Assembly: GCA_022836615.1 (NCBI GenBank)
Contig: MU405260.1
Location: forward strand, 1-64,000
DNA length: 64,000 bases
Direction: 5' to 3'
From: Annulohypoxylon bovei var. microspora
Lineage: Eukaryota; Ascomycota; Sordariomycetes; Xylariales; Hypoxylaceae
The translations under genes were made by a program, and so were the position numbers. The notes below the pieces were generated by a model. The model made no database searches and was not told the origin of the DNA. It was given only the letters and a program-made list of their open reading frames with translations. Positions 47,949 to 59,796 of this stretch are shown here, in pieces (position 1 is the first letter of the stretch; every line of letters begins with the position of its first letter).

Positions 47949-50403
47949 TTACGACCATTGTGAAAAGTCGGGCGGTGCCATCATGCCAGTACCCGGAGCT
48001 ACCCCCAACACGGATTCAATGCTAGTGAAGTCAAAGAGAACATTCTGCATCTGTAGTGATATATTAGCTCACGGCCATAACTATTGCGAAGAATACTAAC
48101 CGAGTTATCATATTCCCAGTCTTCTTCCATCGCCATCATAGTGTCAAAGTTAAACTGTGCCTCGTTAGTATTGACATTAGCTGCCTCGTCGACTTCCACT
48201 TCTACCCGTTGCTTGAGCACTTGGAAACCTTTGCGTATGGCTTCGCTACCAGCCTTGACGACAACATTCGTAACGTCTGCCCCTTTTAGACCGCTCATCA
48301 ATGCCTCGACCTGCGCTAATAAGGCTGAAGTAAACATGTACCCTTTAATATTAGTTTCCCCGATCTTAATGCGGCCGAAAATCCAGGAGTTGGAGTCACG
48401 CAGAATGTTAAATAGGTCCATTCGGGGAGTCGGCGGCCCTAGTCCGTCATCTTCTTGCAGCTGATTCTTCAGCTCGAGGCCAATGGACATCGAAACTTGA
48501 GAGAGAATGCAACGGAAGACGCCTCCTGCGCAACTGGTCATTCGCGCCAAGTCGTCCGCATCTATAGGCGTCACTTCTAGTCCATTTTCCGGACACGGAA
48601 AAGTCCGAGGGTTCAGAGTAGCCGTTGGGAAAACGGTTGACCAGATCTTGGCCGAAATCTCGATTACAGTCTTCCTCGAAAATGCGTAAGCAGGCTCACT
48701 CATAGCCGAGCTAAAGTAGGGAAGATGCAGCGCCATAAAATATCGGCGGACCAGAATGTCTACAAAGCGTCGTTGGAACCCTGTCGGCTGTCGATCGCCG
48801 AGCGCGAACTTCTGAAGATATTGGGAGAGCGACTTATAAGCGGTGCCAAGCTGATTATGGAGATGAATAGTATCGTCGTAGGTGTTTTGGGCATCAAATT
48901 CATTGAGCGACCGCGCAATTGCTAGTCGTGCCGAAAAGGTGACGCGGAGGGCCAGAGCCGCAGACGTGTCCGTGAATTTTTCTGGCGGGTTAATAATAAT
49001 TGGTGCATCGTCATCGACGAGTTGGTCGTCGTCGTAATTTGCCGGAGCGTTGGTATCATAATCATGAAAATTAATTAGGGGTGGTCCGCCAGAGTCCATA
49101 CTAGTCTGCAAGGCCAATTCGAGAATTGTGTTCCATAACCGACGACGCATCTCGGAACGAAATAGATTCATCTTGGGGAGTTTCTTTGGATCCCTGTGAA
49201 GACCCATATACATCGCCGTGCGCATCGCATCTCCGACCGGTATCCAAACCAAGTCGTGGCCAACGGATGCAGCCTGCTGCGCTAAGCAGAGAAGCAGCAT
49301 TACCTGTAAGCCGGAGAGGGTCAACCTAGTCTTTGGAATCGGGGACATGAGCCAAAATTGCGCTTCGTATACCCATTGGACAGCCGACTTGCGCATAGTG
49401 AACTGATCGTCGTACACAGTACACCCGATTGCCATGACAAGCTGGAGTTGGATCACGAAGGAGAGGTCAACCGAATCGGGAGAGGACCAGAACTTCTCGT
49501 ACTCTTTTCTGAACGAGGGGACATGTAATATTCTAAAAACAGACTCCACGGTTCGAAGGTATCCCTCCACTAGTTTGTCGGCGGTTTCCCGGGGCGGTAT
49601 ATTGGTGCCAAACTTGTATTTTAGTAGCTCAGGCGTCCGCTGCGCCTTGATGGTCCGAGCAAGCGACTTGCTTTTGGTTATAAGTGTTACTGCTTCAGAC
49701 TTCTTCTCTCGAGAAAGCTGATCGAATAGTTCCAAAACGGGTTTAAACTAAGGAGGAGTAAGTGGCCTGTCTACAGAAATAGGAAAGCAAAGCATACGCC
49801 TCCAATTTGGTTCATCCAGTGGCTTTGACCTAAGTATCTCGTCTTGGTCATGACACTTCTATTCATGGTGTGCAACTCGCCTGCTAGGTAGCTAGGATAT
49901 GTGGCTACAGTCTCTGGGACAGGAACGGAAGCTCGTTTGACGTTCTTTGGGCTTGAACGGTGTTCCGCAGACTCTTCCAAGCGGCGCTCAAGTTCACTGA
50001 TTCGGTCTAGCAGCGACCTAACATCGAAGGACGAATCGTGACCATGAGAAGATGTCGAGTCTACAGGCGTCGAACCAGTCATGGAATGAGTCGAGTGGTC
50101 TTGATGTGACCCATCGCTATGATGTGCATGGGTTGATCCACTCGCGATGGGGGAGATGGTTGTCTCCGAGTCGATACCTGGCAGCGTATCGGCGGGCTGG
50201 GACGGACCAACTGCTCTAGGTAGTATATCCGAGTGCCGTGATAGGGCTTGAGGTTCATAAACACAAGTCTTATGCTTAGACCGGACACAAGCGCCGCAGG
50301 GCAGGTTACGGTCACAGCGGATCTTGGATCTCCTGCAGGTAATACATGAAAGAGCCGGTCGGCGACGACGACGATCGGTCTTTAAGCTATGTATTTCGTC
50401 CAT
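47949..50403 (-). CDS. Zn2Cys6 transcription factor with fungal_trans domain
   Basis: Three exons on the minus strand (50403-49798, 49747-48101, 48050-47949) give about 784 residues. The zinc cluster C-x2-C-x6-C-x5-C-x2-C-x7-C starts at residue 20 ('CITCRRSKIRC') and follows a basic stretch. A Ser/His-rich linker and a short coiled coil ('LLDRISELERRLEE', about residue 130) precede the middle homology region of the PF04082 type. That region includes 'RILHVPSFRKEYEKFW' and 'GDAMRTAMYMGLHRDP' with 'EMRRRLWNT'. The last exon adds 'MQNVLFDFTSIES' and ends 'PPDFSQWS', a common C-terminus in this class. The protein is nuclear and probably binds DNA as a dimer. Its neighbour, the oxygenase, is a plausible target. 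Confidence 0.93.
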
Positions 50404-52494
50404 AACGTTTTCAGAACTGTGTAAATGTCAGTGAAGAAAGCTTGAGTGCCTCGACACTCCTAAACTCATCAAATTGATCCGATTTCGCGCGTCAATGATG
50501 GTCCATGGATCGTGTTGAATCGGGATATTTTTCTTTTGTTCGGCCGAACTTCAATTTATGTCCGATCACATGATACGTATCACCGTATTACGTGATCCAA
50601 TTCTGTGCTAGTATCAAGGCGTTGCTCATCGTATTCCCCGAAACATTTTCTGGCGCAATGCTCAGAATCCAAATCCGCAACATTCAGCATCTGCGTTCCA
50701 TACACACTTATTAAAAGTTAAATTTCCGTCCACCACCCCCATCTGTTGCTCAGTTTCCATCTTACATGTTCCAGGGGGGCATCCTTAAAGTCTCTATCCC
50801 ACAAATGACGGAATTGATCACCGAGACTATCAATTTCCTTCTCGGTTGGACGGAATTTTGCAGAGGCGTCGATTCCATTCTAACTCAATATGCCATCGTT
50901 ATTCGCGAGTAGATCTGGGATATTTTTCGTTCTATTGTATATACACTCCCAGGTATCCCCACGGACAAGTTTCTCATTGTAGGTTTTGGAAGTCGTGGCC
51001 TACGCCGGGTAGGTCATATACAATATTAGATACTCCTACTTGCTCTAGAATTGGCGATTACCAACCCCTGATCTCAAGGATAGCTGGCGCGCCAAGTGTG
51101 CCAGCACAGCATGACAAGATTTCTAGCCCGAACCGTCTGTAGAGGCCTACTGGTAGACCCAGCCTGGATCTTGGAGTTTGGCCTAAATTCAACCCCCGTT
51201 ACTTCGTTCTTTAGGACAAACAAGACTCGTGTAACTTGCGAGCTGACAAGTACATGGAGATTTGGATGCTTACTAATTGTAAGCGAGGATGCAAGTAGGC
51301 AAGATCTGTGTCTTGTCCTTTGCCATCTATTGGCGATACTAATCGGCGTGAACGCGATACTCCATTACCGATTTGAAGGTCTTGTAGGCCTTGTAGGCCC
51401 TCTACTTCAGGATATCCTACTTGGTTCATGAGGCTATCAGGTCCACCTTCAATTGCTCCAGGCAGCGCTGCATATAACCCCATTGTAGGCTGAGCTTGAA
51501 GTTTATTTGTACTTAAAATTGTCTTGAGGGTAATGCGCGGAATACTTTTTGAGAAATTACACGCTGTTAACCCCTTGCTTTCTCGGAGGACCAAAGCCTG
51601 TCCTCTTGGTTCTATGATATCAGTCAACCTCGCCGACGTATATATCCTTAGCTACCTATCTCGCTAAGACGACATCATCTCATATAAATGTTGATAGAAT
51701 CGAGGTGGGTTGTGTGAATAGTCCAGTAAAGTGCCCGCTTTCTAGAACGAAATATGCTATTGATGCCCTCTAGTTATATCCTTGTATCGCAATCCCGCTT
51801 ACAGTCATCGTTCTCGGCATATATGTACTCGTCGTTGTACGGCCACGAATGAAACGAGTCCGGAATATTCTAGTTCCGGGTATTCAAAATGAGGAGGAAA
51901 GAAGTTATCCTGGAACTTCATGCTTTTATTGGGTTTGAATGAATGAAGCGAATGAGTTATGAGATTTCTTTCAGCACATGATTTAAATCAACGAGTCAAA
52001 TATCACAGGATAATTAGGACTGGTATCTATCTGCTTGATCAAGTGCCATCATATGCCTACATCAATATGGTAGTTACTAGAGAGCTTCATTAGTAGGAAG
52101 TCGCCTCTACAATGCCTCCAATTCCTCACAGCAAAGAAAATACACACAAGATTATTAATATTGTCCTGAAGATCAAAAGTGGCAATCGCCAGTCACACCC
52201 GGCCAAATGAATGGCAAGTTAATTCCATACCGTGCCCGAGAGCAGCAACCGATTAACTAAGTCCGTTAGACACTATTTAATTTTGTGATTTTTGAAATAT
52301 TCACCGAGTTAAAAAGGGGTCAAGTAGGTCCACATGAGAAGGCGAACAATATGTTACGTTAAGTATCAGGTAGTTAGGCAGGTACTTTCTTAGTAAGTCC
52401 AAGGTAATCGGTAACATCATCAATGAGTTCTTGCTTGACCTGCTCGTTTAAGATTACCGTCGAAAAGGGATGATATACACACACATATATTATC

Positions 52495-52509
52495 TTAGGG
52501 TTAGGGTTA
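52495..52509 (+). repeat. Short interstitial telomere-like repeat
   Basis: TTAGGGTTAGGGTTA is 2.5 units of the telomere repeat of filamentous ascomycetes. A CA/TA-rich stretch precedes it. Chance is possible at this length. Confidence 0.6.
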
Positions 52510-53023
52510 CTAAATAATTGCTATTCCCTTAACTACTAAGTAGGCTAAAGGACTGCAATAAAAGAATTTAATTTATTCGAACATATTAATCTTTGCTGCC
52601 TTAGGCAGATACTTAAATACGTATCTGACGATATTCACCTAAATATGTGGGACTTCTTGAATCGTCTCCTAGGTAATAGGTACCTAGTTAGCTAGGTATG
52701 TTGCCGTATACATGGTGTAGTGCAGAAGAGCTGAGTATTAGGCGGCTAGAATCCTTAAAATTAAATTAATAGGCAGTTGCTGTAGTGAATTGCAGCTACC
52801 TACCTAGTAGGCGGGATTCTAATGTGGTACAATAGTATTGTGAATGTGTGTGAATTTGAGTGCAACTCCATGGCAACCAACAAGCACCACCACTACCCGA
52901 CTATGACACAGCTTCTATTCTTTTCCACCCTAATTTGTCTCCCACCCACCTGTTAATTTTTTTTCACCTAGAAAGCTTTCATGATCGGTGCACCCTTCAA
53001 TACTTTCGTATTTTTTAACTTTT

Positions 53024-53068
53024 ACCACCCGTCCTTCTACCACCCATCCTTCTACCACTCGTCCTTCT
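53024..53068. repeat. Three 15-bp tandem repeats
   Basis: ACCACCCGTCCTTCT, ACCACCCATCCTTCT and ACCACTCGTCCTTCT lie head to tail, about 280 bases upstream of the small nuclear-type gene. Confidence 0.85.
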
Positions 53069-53343
53069 ACTTTACCCACAACACATCTCTCCCGTTCATC
53101 TCTTGTGTTCATGAACAGTGAACACTGACATAAACACATTTTATCTTCCACCGTCACCATTATCCGAGGATACGAGTCTGTTTCTCAGATTCTTTTCTTT
53201 TTCGCATTCCGTCATTCGGCCATTAGACAACCTTTTACCAACGCGTCTACATCGACTCACATCGCCCTCTTTGTAAGAGTCAAGGAAGCTTAACAAGATC
53301 GTAATTCATCACTCCGACCGTCAGAGTATCATTGTCGATCATC

Positions 53344-54014
53344 ATGGCACCGAGGCCATCTGCCGACAAGGCTGATAAAGCCAACAAGGAGATCCAGCTG
53401 ACTAGTCGTGAGATGGAAATTCTGTCCAAGGCATGGCAGTGTTTTGAGGATGTGCCTAAGGTAAGTTCGAGATTGCTACCATACATAAGCACCTTTCAGG
53501 TGGTCTTGGCGTGTCACACATCACTTTCTTTACTGTTTTTCTTATATTGTTGCCTTCCTTTCTTCTTACCTTTCTTCTTACACTTATTGCTCTGTTGAAC
53601 TGGACAATCTCTCCTTAAATGTCGGCTAACTGAATCTCCTAGATCGACTGGCAGAAGCTTGCTGTGATTGCAGGATTCAAGAATCCAGCTACCGCCCGAG
53701 CGTGCTTCGCGCCTATCAAGAAGAAGATCTTGGGTGCTTCTGGTGAAGCTACTGCGGCCGAGTCAAGTGAGGCAGGCAGTCCTGCTAAGTCCCGTGGAAA
53801 GCGTACGGCTCCGAACCAGAAGACTCCCGGTTCTGGCAAGAAGGCCAAGTTAGCTGGCAATTCACCCCGCAAGCTCCTTCCTAAGGACGAAGAGGGGGAT
53901 GACGAGAAGGTCTTGGAGGATAAGACCAAGGCAGATACCAAACAAGGTGTTGATGGAAATATTGAGGTGGATGTTAAGAAGGAGGAGGCTGGCGATGAGA
54001 GTGAGGGATGGTGA
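53344..54014 (+). CDS. Small basic, probably nuclear protein with SANT/Myb-like N-terminus
   Basis: Two exons (53344-53460 and 53643-54014) give 162 residues. The first 75 residues form a compact helical segment. It runs 'LTSREMEILSKAWQCFE', then across the exon junction 'PKIDWQKLAVIAGF', then 'NPATARACFAPIKKKI'. This pattern is common in small Sordariomycete proteins and resembles a Myb/SANT-type helix set. The rest is a low-complexity Lys/Ser/Pro/Glu tail with NLS-like basic clusters ('KSRGKR', 'GKKAKL'). The family function is not known to me. Nuclear location is inferred from the basic tail. Confidence 0.8.
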
Positions 54015-55428
54015 TCACAACGTTTACCTATTCTACGTTCTACCACATACAGTCGTGAGAATTCGCACCCAGGAATGGTCGACATAATTCCTTGATAACA
54101 ACTTCGACTTTCTTCGGGCTATATCAACTCAAGTACTTCTCCGACTTTGCTTTCCTTCTTCTAGCCCACACCACACGACATGGCGCCCTGTATCGCTGTT
54201 AGATGTATCCCTGATGCATCTATGATGGCTTTGGTGTTATCGACAATGCTTATTGTCTGGCTACAAGAAATCTCGACAACGTTTTCATTTTGGTTGGATT
54301 GGTGCAGGGATATCATTGGCACTGGGGACGACGGATACTTGACTTCTCAGAAACCTTCCTTTAGCCATGGTCCTAGATAGCCTGTCCATAATGATAATTG
54401 CACGCTTTCCTTATATTTTTATTGATTCTTTGCTTATTGGGTTTAATGTTGTAATGGTGATTTGGGGTGTCGAACTTGGAAGTACCTAGTAGTTACACAT
54501 GTACTTGTCTTGTTCGAAGCCACAACATTCAATGTTTGTGAACTTGAAATGCATGTGGTGAAATGGTGCCCGTGATTCGACCAGCTCTATGTGGCTTGCC
54601 TAGAGCAGGTACTAAAAACAGGTACATATGTATCGTTTGCTCTCCACTCTGCGGGGTTTTGGAGGGATCTCCAGCTCTAGGTACATACTTGGGTACTCAC
54701 ATGAGATGTCCAATGCACGTTTCAGCGGGGTGCAGCACCTGGGCACTTGAGACGGTCCCGGGATGTCGTTGTGTACCTATGTCCTTAGGTAACTAGCAGC
54801 TTCCATCATCAAGCACAAAGTTTAATGTTTTTCACGACCTGCGCTTTCCATTATGGCTTCAAATTTACCTACCTCCTACCTGCACATGTGGTGACGTGGT
54901 TAAAAAGAAGATAACCACTTACCCAATGTCACAATGAAGAAGATGCTGTTACCTCATCTAAAAAAAAACTTGTAGAGGTTCCATTCTAATGGAACCATCC
55001 CCCCACTTTTTGTCTCAAGGATCCTTGTTGCAGTGACATTCTTTTATCTCTCAGCCAATTAAATAAATGTCATTTTTTCCTCTCTACTTCATCTTGCATA
55101 TCGTCCTTATTAACTCCATGTCTTGAATCTCCAAACTCTATGCAGTATGTAGATTGCCCAGCCTTTTTTTCTGTCTACGTTTAAATATTGTAGTTCCTCG
55201 TGAGCCTTTTGGTCTCATAAATCAATCAATCAATCGACCAATCGACTTCTACTGATAATTCCACTACCTACTATTCGTTGTAGGCAAATCAACAACCGGT
55301 TTACGAATGGAAACGAACCTTGAGTCATCCCTACACGGTTCTAGGCTGGCAAGAAGTTTCAGGGAATAATAGCCGGTTGCCGGTTTCTCAGTCTAGCTAG
55401 CTTGCTTTCAACGGCAAAAGTCAACAAT
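54015..55428. other. Intergenic region
   Basis: 1.4 kb with no supported gene. Short frames at 54180-54380 and 54563-54796 lie in probable 3' flank and show no motif. The upstream 150 bases contain repeated CCGGTT (CAACCGGTTTACG, AGCCGGTTGCCGGTTTC) near the transporter start. Confidence 0.5.
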
Positions 55429-57901
55429 ATGTCATCATCACGACCTCCTTCGATTACAGCTAGCTCTCGACCCTATCACGATCATGCTCCGTTGACTCCA
55501 AGCAACCTCCGCCAGAGCCGCACCGTCTCATCTTCCTCAATGAGCGACGATACACCGGGCCACTTTGCTGGTCCTAGTACGCGAAACGATCTTTCTGCCG
55601 ACGAGACTACCGAGACTACCTCCCTGCTCTACAACGAACATGTCCACGACGGCCCCTGCGATCATGGTACATTTTCTCCTCGCGTGTCTAGCCCAACGCC
55701 CAGAGCTAGCATTTTCGATGCCGAGATAGGATCGGTAGCAGATTCGGATGGTTCCGGCTCCGCACCATCCAGCGAGACACAGCTTAAGGGGAATTGGAAG
55801 AAGGCATTTTCGAATAGGGTAAAGAGCAAGAAGATGACGGACTCGAGTACCCTGGCACAGCAGCACGGTGTCCAGGATTCGTGGGCGATGTATTTGTCGT
55901 ATTACGTGCCGTTCCTTATATGGATTAAGCAGTACAAATGGTCGTGGTTAAAAGGCGACTTTACGGCTGCTGTCACTATCGCGTCTATGTACCTACCCAT
56001 GGCTTTGTCATACGCCGACAACCTAGCCCACGTCCCTCCGATCAACGGCTTATATTCCTTTGCTATTAATCCTTTCGTGTACGCATTATTGGGAAGCTGT
56101 CCACTTATGGTGGTCGGCCCTGAGGCAGCTGGTTCCCTGCTTATAGGGTCTATCGTGAAGAACAGTATCGACCTCGGACGCGGTGAAGATGATAATGCTA
56201 TATTGCAAGCAAAGGTGGCCGGCGTGGCTGTTGGCATAGCTGGTGCTACTGTCTTCATGATGGGCGCATTTCGCCTGGGATTTCTTGACAGTGTTTTAAG
56301 CCGACCCTTTCTACGCGGCTTCATCTCAGCCATTGGCGTGGTCATCTTCATCGACCAATTGATTCCCGTCTTGGGACTACACCGTGCCGCCAAAATCACG
56401 GAGGGCGTTACTCACGGAAGCACGGTGCAGAAGCTGGAGTTCGTATTGACGCATCTCGGCGACAGACACAATCTTACTGCCCTGGTTGGTGCTGTTGGAT
56501 TCGTTGTCATTATGGTCTTTCGGTAAGTGCCAAAATATGACATTTCCGGAATGAAACTTATTTTTATACGCAGGGAGATTAAGCGGCGGTTGCAGCCGCG
56601 ATATCCAGGAGTAGCATACTTCCCCGATCGACTCATCGTAGTTGTGTTCTCAGCGGTCTTGGCATGGTCCCTAGATTGGGAACACAGTGGTGTTCCACTA
56701 CTAGGCAAAGTCGAAGCAGCTTCGGGGCACATCTTCACGTTTCGCAACCCCTTTCAGCTCTCGCATATGACTCATATTCGAGATGCCATGGGTACATCCT
56801 TTTTAATCGGCATGTTGGGCTTCTTCGAATCTTCGGTCGCTGCCAAGAGTCTGGGCGGCGAAGAAATAGTCGAAGGGATGCAGCTGAGTCCCAATCGAGA
56901 ACTCGTGGCACTTGGGGCAGCTAACCTCGTGGGTGCGTGCTTCATGGCAATTCCAGCCTTTGGCGGATACGGTCGAAGCAAGGTGAACAAGAGCACGGGC
57001 GGGAAGAGTCCCATGAGTTCTATCATGCTTAGTATTATCACCGTCATATGTATCATGTTCCTCTTACCGTGGTTCTACTATCTTCCCGTAGGTGACGTCT
57101 TTTTTTATATCCGGGCCGTTTTTGTTCGCTCTTGGGACCTTTGGATATCGAAAGCTGACTATAAAATAGAAACCGATACTATCCGCTCTAATCATGGCTG
57201 TCGCCTGGTCTCTAATTGAAGAAGCACCCCATGATGTATCCTTCTTCCTACGAATCAAGGGCTGGACTGAGCTTTCCCTCATGGCCGTCATTTTGGCCGT
57301 TACGGTTTTCTTCTCCCTCAATCTTGGTATCGCGATTGGCATAGGTTTATCTCTCCTTCAAGTTATACGCCACGCCACGCGACCCCGCATACAAATTCTG
57401 GGCAGAATTCCTAACAGCGATCGCTTCGCTAATGCCGAAGAACATCCGGAGGATCTCGAGTTTGTAGAAGGCTGCTTAATTGTGAAAATACCCGAACCCC
57501 TAACCTTCGCAAATACCGGCGAATTGAAGAACAGATTGCGCCGGCTCGAGTTGTATGGCACGGATAATGCGCATCCTGCTTTACCTCGTCTACGCCCGCA
57601 AGCTAGCAATAAGAACGTCATTTTCGACATACATGGCGTGACGTCGATGGACGGCTCCGGTACCCAAGTACTAGAGGAAATTGTGCGAGACTATCGTGAT
57701 AGAGGCGTCAGGGTTTTCTTCAGCCGACCCATCAGCCGGGATAACAAAGTGTGGGATCTGTTAGAGCGGAGCGGTATCGTAGAACTCGTCGGAGGAAGAC
57801 ACCGTTTCGTAGACGACGTGAAGGATGCTTTACGCATGACAGAAGTAGAAGATTTTGAAGAGACTGGAGCTTGCGCGGCAGCTAGCGACAATTTTTCTTG
57901 A
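55429..57901 (+). CDS. SulP (SLC26) anion transporter with C-terminal STAS domain
   Basis: Three exons (55429-56522, 56574-57087, 57170-57901) give about 779 residues. Residues 1-150 are Ser-rich and disordered. The membrane domain starts near 'WLKGDFTAAVTIASMYLPMALSYA'. It contains 'LAHVPPINGLYSF' and 'VVGPEAAGSLL', signatures of SulP transporters. 'FGGYGRSKVNKSTGGKSPMSS' is the conserved loop before the last helices. The second intron falls inside 'YYLP|KPILSALI'. The STAS domain is at about residues 610-750, with 'NVIFDIHGVTSMDGSG'. The pattern is closer to the poorly studied yeast YPR003C type than to the main sulfate permeases Sul1/Sul2. The anion carried is not known. Confidence 0.93.
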
Positions 57902-58775
57902 GATAATCTCACATTGCGAGGAGTGAAGTTTAAGGTCGTGGTGCTGCGCAACCCAAAACTTAACTCACATTACTACCACAAGCAACCCCCCGAGGAACAC
58001 AATCATCGGAAATCACCCATACTATAACGAGAATTACATGACGATGTCGGTACGGAAGTATATGAGAAGCACGGATAAGCCTTATCCTACGTGGTAACGC
58101 TGTTCTGGAAGCAATTACGACGGAGTACATGAAATCCCATGTTTTTATTGTATGCTGATGGTAAACGCTTTCAGCTATTTTATCCCCGGCAGCGTGTTCA
58201 TAAATTTAGTTGCCGGCGGATCCTAGATTGGTAATGTCTTTGAGATGATACAAGCATAGCATAAGATCGGGAGCATCAACGTTGGGCGTTCTGGATACTC
58301 AGGTTAGAAATAGCATAACTAAAATCATGTTTGATCTTTTTTCGTATTATCATCAAAGATTATGGATGCGAAGTTCTTCAGAAGCTCCGGATACTCAAAG
58401 GCCTACTCTACTAGCTAAGTTGAGTCGCTGGATACCTATCTACCTAGGTAGATATGAACTATTGGGCCTCAACCCCTATTTCAGTAGGTTAGTCAACAAA
58501 TACTAACCATCCATCCCAGATGATTACCTGCCAGTGGGGATTAATTCTTCGTTACATCAATTACGCTAATTAGATCAAGATGCTATATCCGCCCCAACTG
58601 TCACGGTTACCGAATCGCAATCTACCGCCCTGGGAATAGGGTCGTCGTCCAAAGTGAAAGTCTCGTGACATTCAAGGGGCAAGGTAGCACTACCAATTGC
58701 AGGAAACGTAACCCTTGGCCAATTTAATTGCCGTTAGCTTGGAAATCACATCTTCAAGAGCAATTTTTTCACTAC
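57902..58775. other. Spacer between convergent genes
   Basis: 874 bases of 3' flank with no supported gene. ATACCTATCTACCTAGGTAG lies near 58434. Confidence 0.5.
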
Positions 58776-59681
58776 TTACTCGCGTCCACCGTCGTCACAC
58801 TCCCACTCTTGTTCGATGGTAAGCTCGTTCCGGCTCCTATCAAACTTGAACACCGTCGACGGATACGCTTCGGGCGGAAACAAGTCGTCGCGGTAGCTAA
58901 TCGGACAAGGCCAACGTGTGTCCGGGTCTATTAATGCCGGGTTATCTGGGGACACCACCACCGAGTCGTTAACAGCCTGACAGTTAATCAGGAAATCATT
59001 CGCCTTGTTGTACAGGTCGTAGTTAATGCTAGCCACGGTAGCAGGTACGACCCACGGGTTTCCCGCCGACACTCGCGCGTCGAACGTGAAGCCCCGGACC
59101 TCCCACTCCGCACTCCTGGAAGCTGCCGTGCAGTCCGCCCTGGGCAACCGGTGCGCAACCTCCGGGTACGCCGCGATCGTCATGTTGTCCCCCTCGGTGC
59201 CCGTGAAATGGCCCTCGGGCGTGTCGACGAGTCCGATTAATAATCGCCCGTCACCCGTGGCCACCGCGTGCGCGAACCGGTTGCGCGCGTCGGACTCATC
59301 CGCGCCGCGGTCGCACACGAACGTGTGGTTTACGCTGACTTAGTCGTTGGACGAGAAGTCGAAGGACGCGCCGGATTCGTCCGTGCGCTCAGCACACGCG
59401 GTCCACCCGCTGCTTGCTTCGCCGCTGCGCTCGCCGTGGCAGGGCGACGTGTACCCGCTGAAGCTGGCGTGCAGCGTGAAGGCGAAGACCTCGGTGGTGT
59501 TGCTGTACGTCGTGCTGTGCCAGTTGCGGATCAGGAATTGCTGGGGCCCGTCTTGTGGGCAGGGCGGGTATGTCTGATTTCCTGGGTCGTCTTGCCCGGC
59601 TTGGATGGATGACGCGGATGCGTACTGCCACGACAGTAGAGCGAAAACGAGCCTTGCTGCGGATTTCTTCATGTTGTTCAT
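58776..59681 (-). pseudogene. Secreted cysteine-containing protein gene broken by an in-frame TAA
   Basis: The ATG at 59681 opens a typical signal peptide (residues 1-23, hydrophobic core 'LVFALLS', likely cut after ASA). The mature part has N-glycosylation sites (NQT, NTT) and scattered cysteines. The frame stops at TAA (59342-59340) after 113 residues. The same frame then continues without a break for another 187 codons to 58776. The continuation has the same style: 'VSVNHTFVCD', more Cys and N-x-T/S sites, and an ending of the fungal secreted type ('ELTIEQEWECDD'). No GT..AG intron of normal size bypasses the stop. A C-to-T change (for example CAA to TAA) would explain it. Readthrough, assembly error or recent inactivation are all possible. 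The function is unknown. Confidence 0.65.
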
Positions 59682-59719
59682 GCGTAGGTATTTTTTCGCC
59701 TTTGTTCTAGGCACTACAA

Positions 59720-59796
59720 GTTCAAGATCAGTTCAAGATCAATCCAAGACTAGTTAAAGACCAGTTCGGGACCAGTTCGGGACCAGTTCAGGACCA
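59720..59796. repeat. Seven 11-bp tandem repeats upstream of the secreted-protein gene
   Basis: Seven consecutive 11-base units follow the consensus GTTCGGGACCA/GTTCAAGATCA, in exact register. Two central copies are identical. The array begins 39 bases upstream of the minus-strand ATG, in the probable promoter or 5' leader. Confidence 0.85.

Larger units (their letters stand above)
50404..53343. other. Intergenic region
   Basis: 2.9 kb with no supported gene. A 138-residue minus-strand frame at 51211-51627 lacks an ATG at its start and shows no family motif. The region contains a short TTAGGG run (52495-52509), TACCTAGTTAGCTAGGTA near 52680, three 15-bp repeats at 53024-53068 and CT-rich leader sequence up to 53343. 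Confidence 0.55.

Noticed and set aside
51211..51627. 138-residue minus-strand frame
   Set aside because: It begins at a non-ATG codon, has no recognised domain and no plausible splice extension.
53332..53343. Upstream in-frame extension of the small nuclear-type gene
   Set aside because: It uses a TTG codon; the first ATG at 53344 is the better start.
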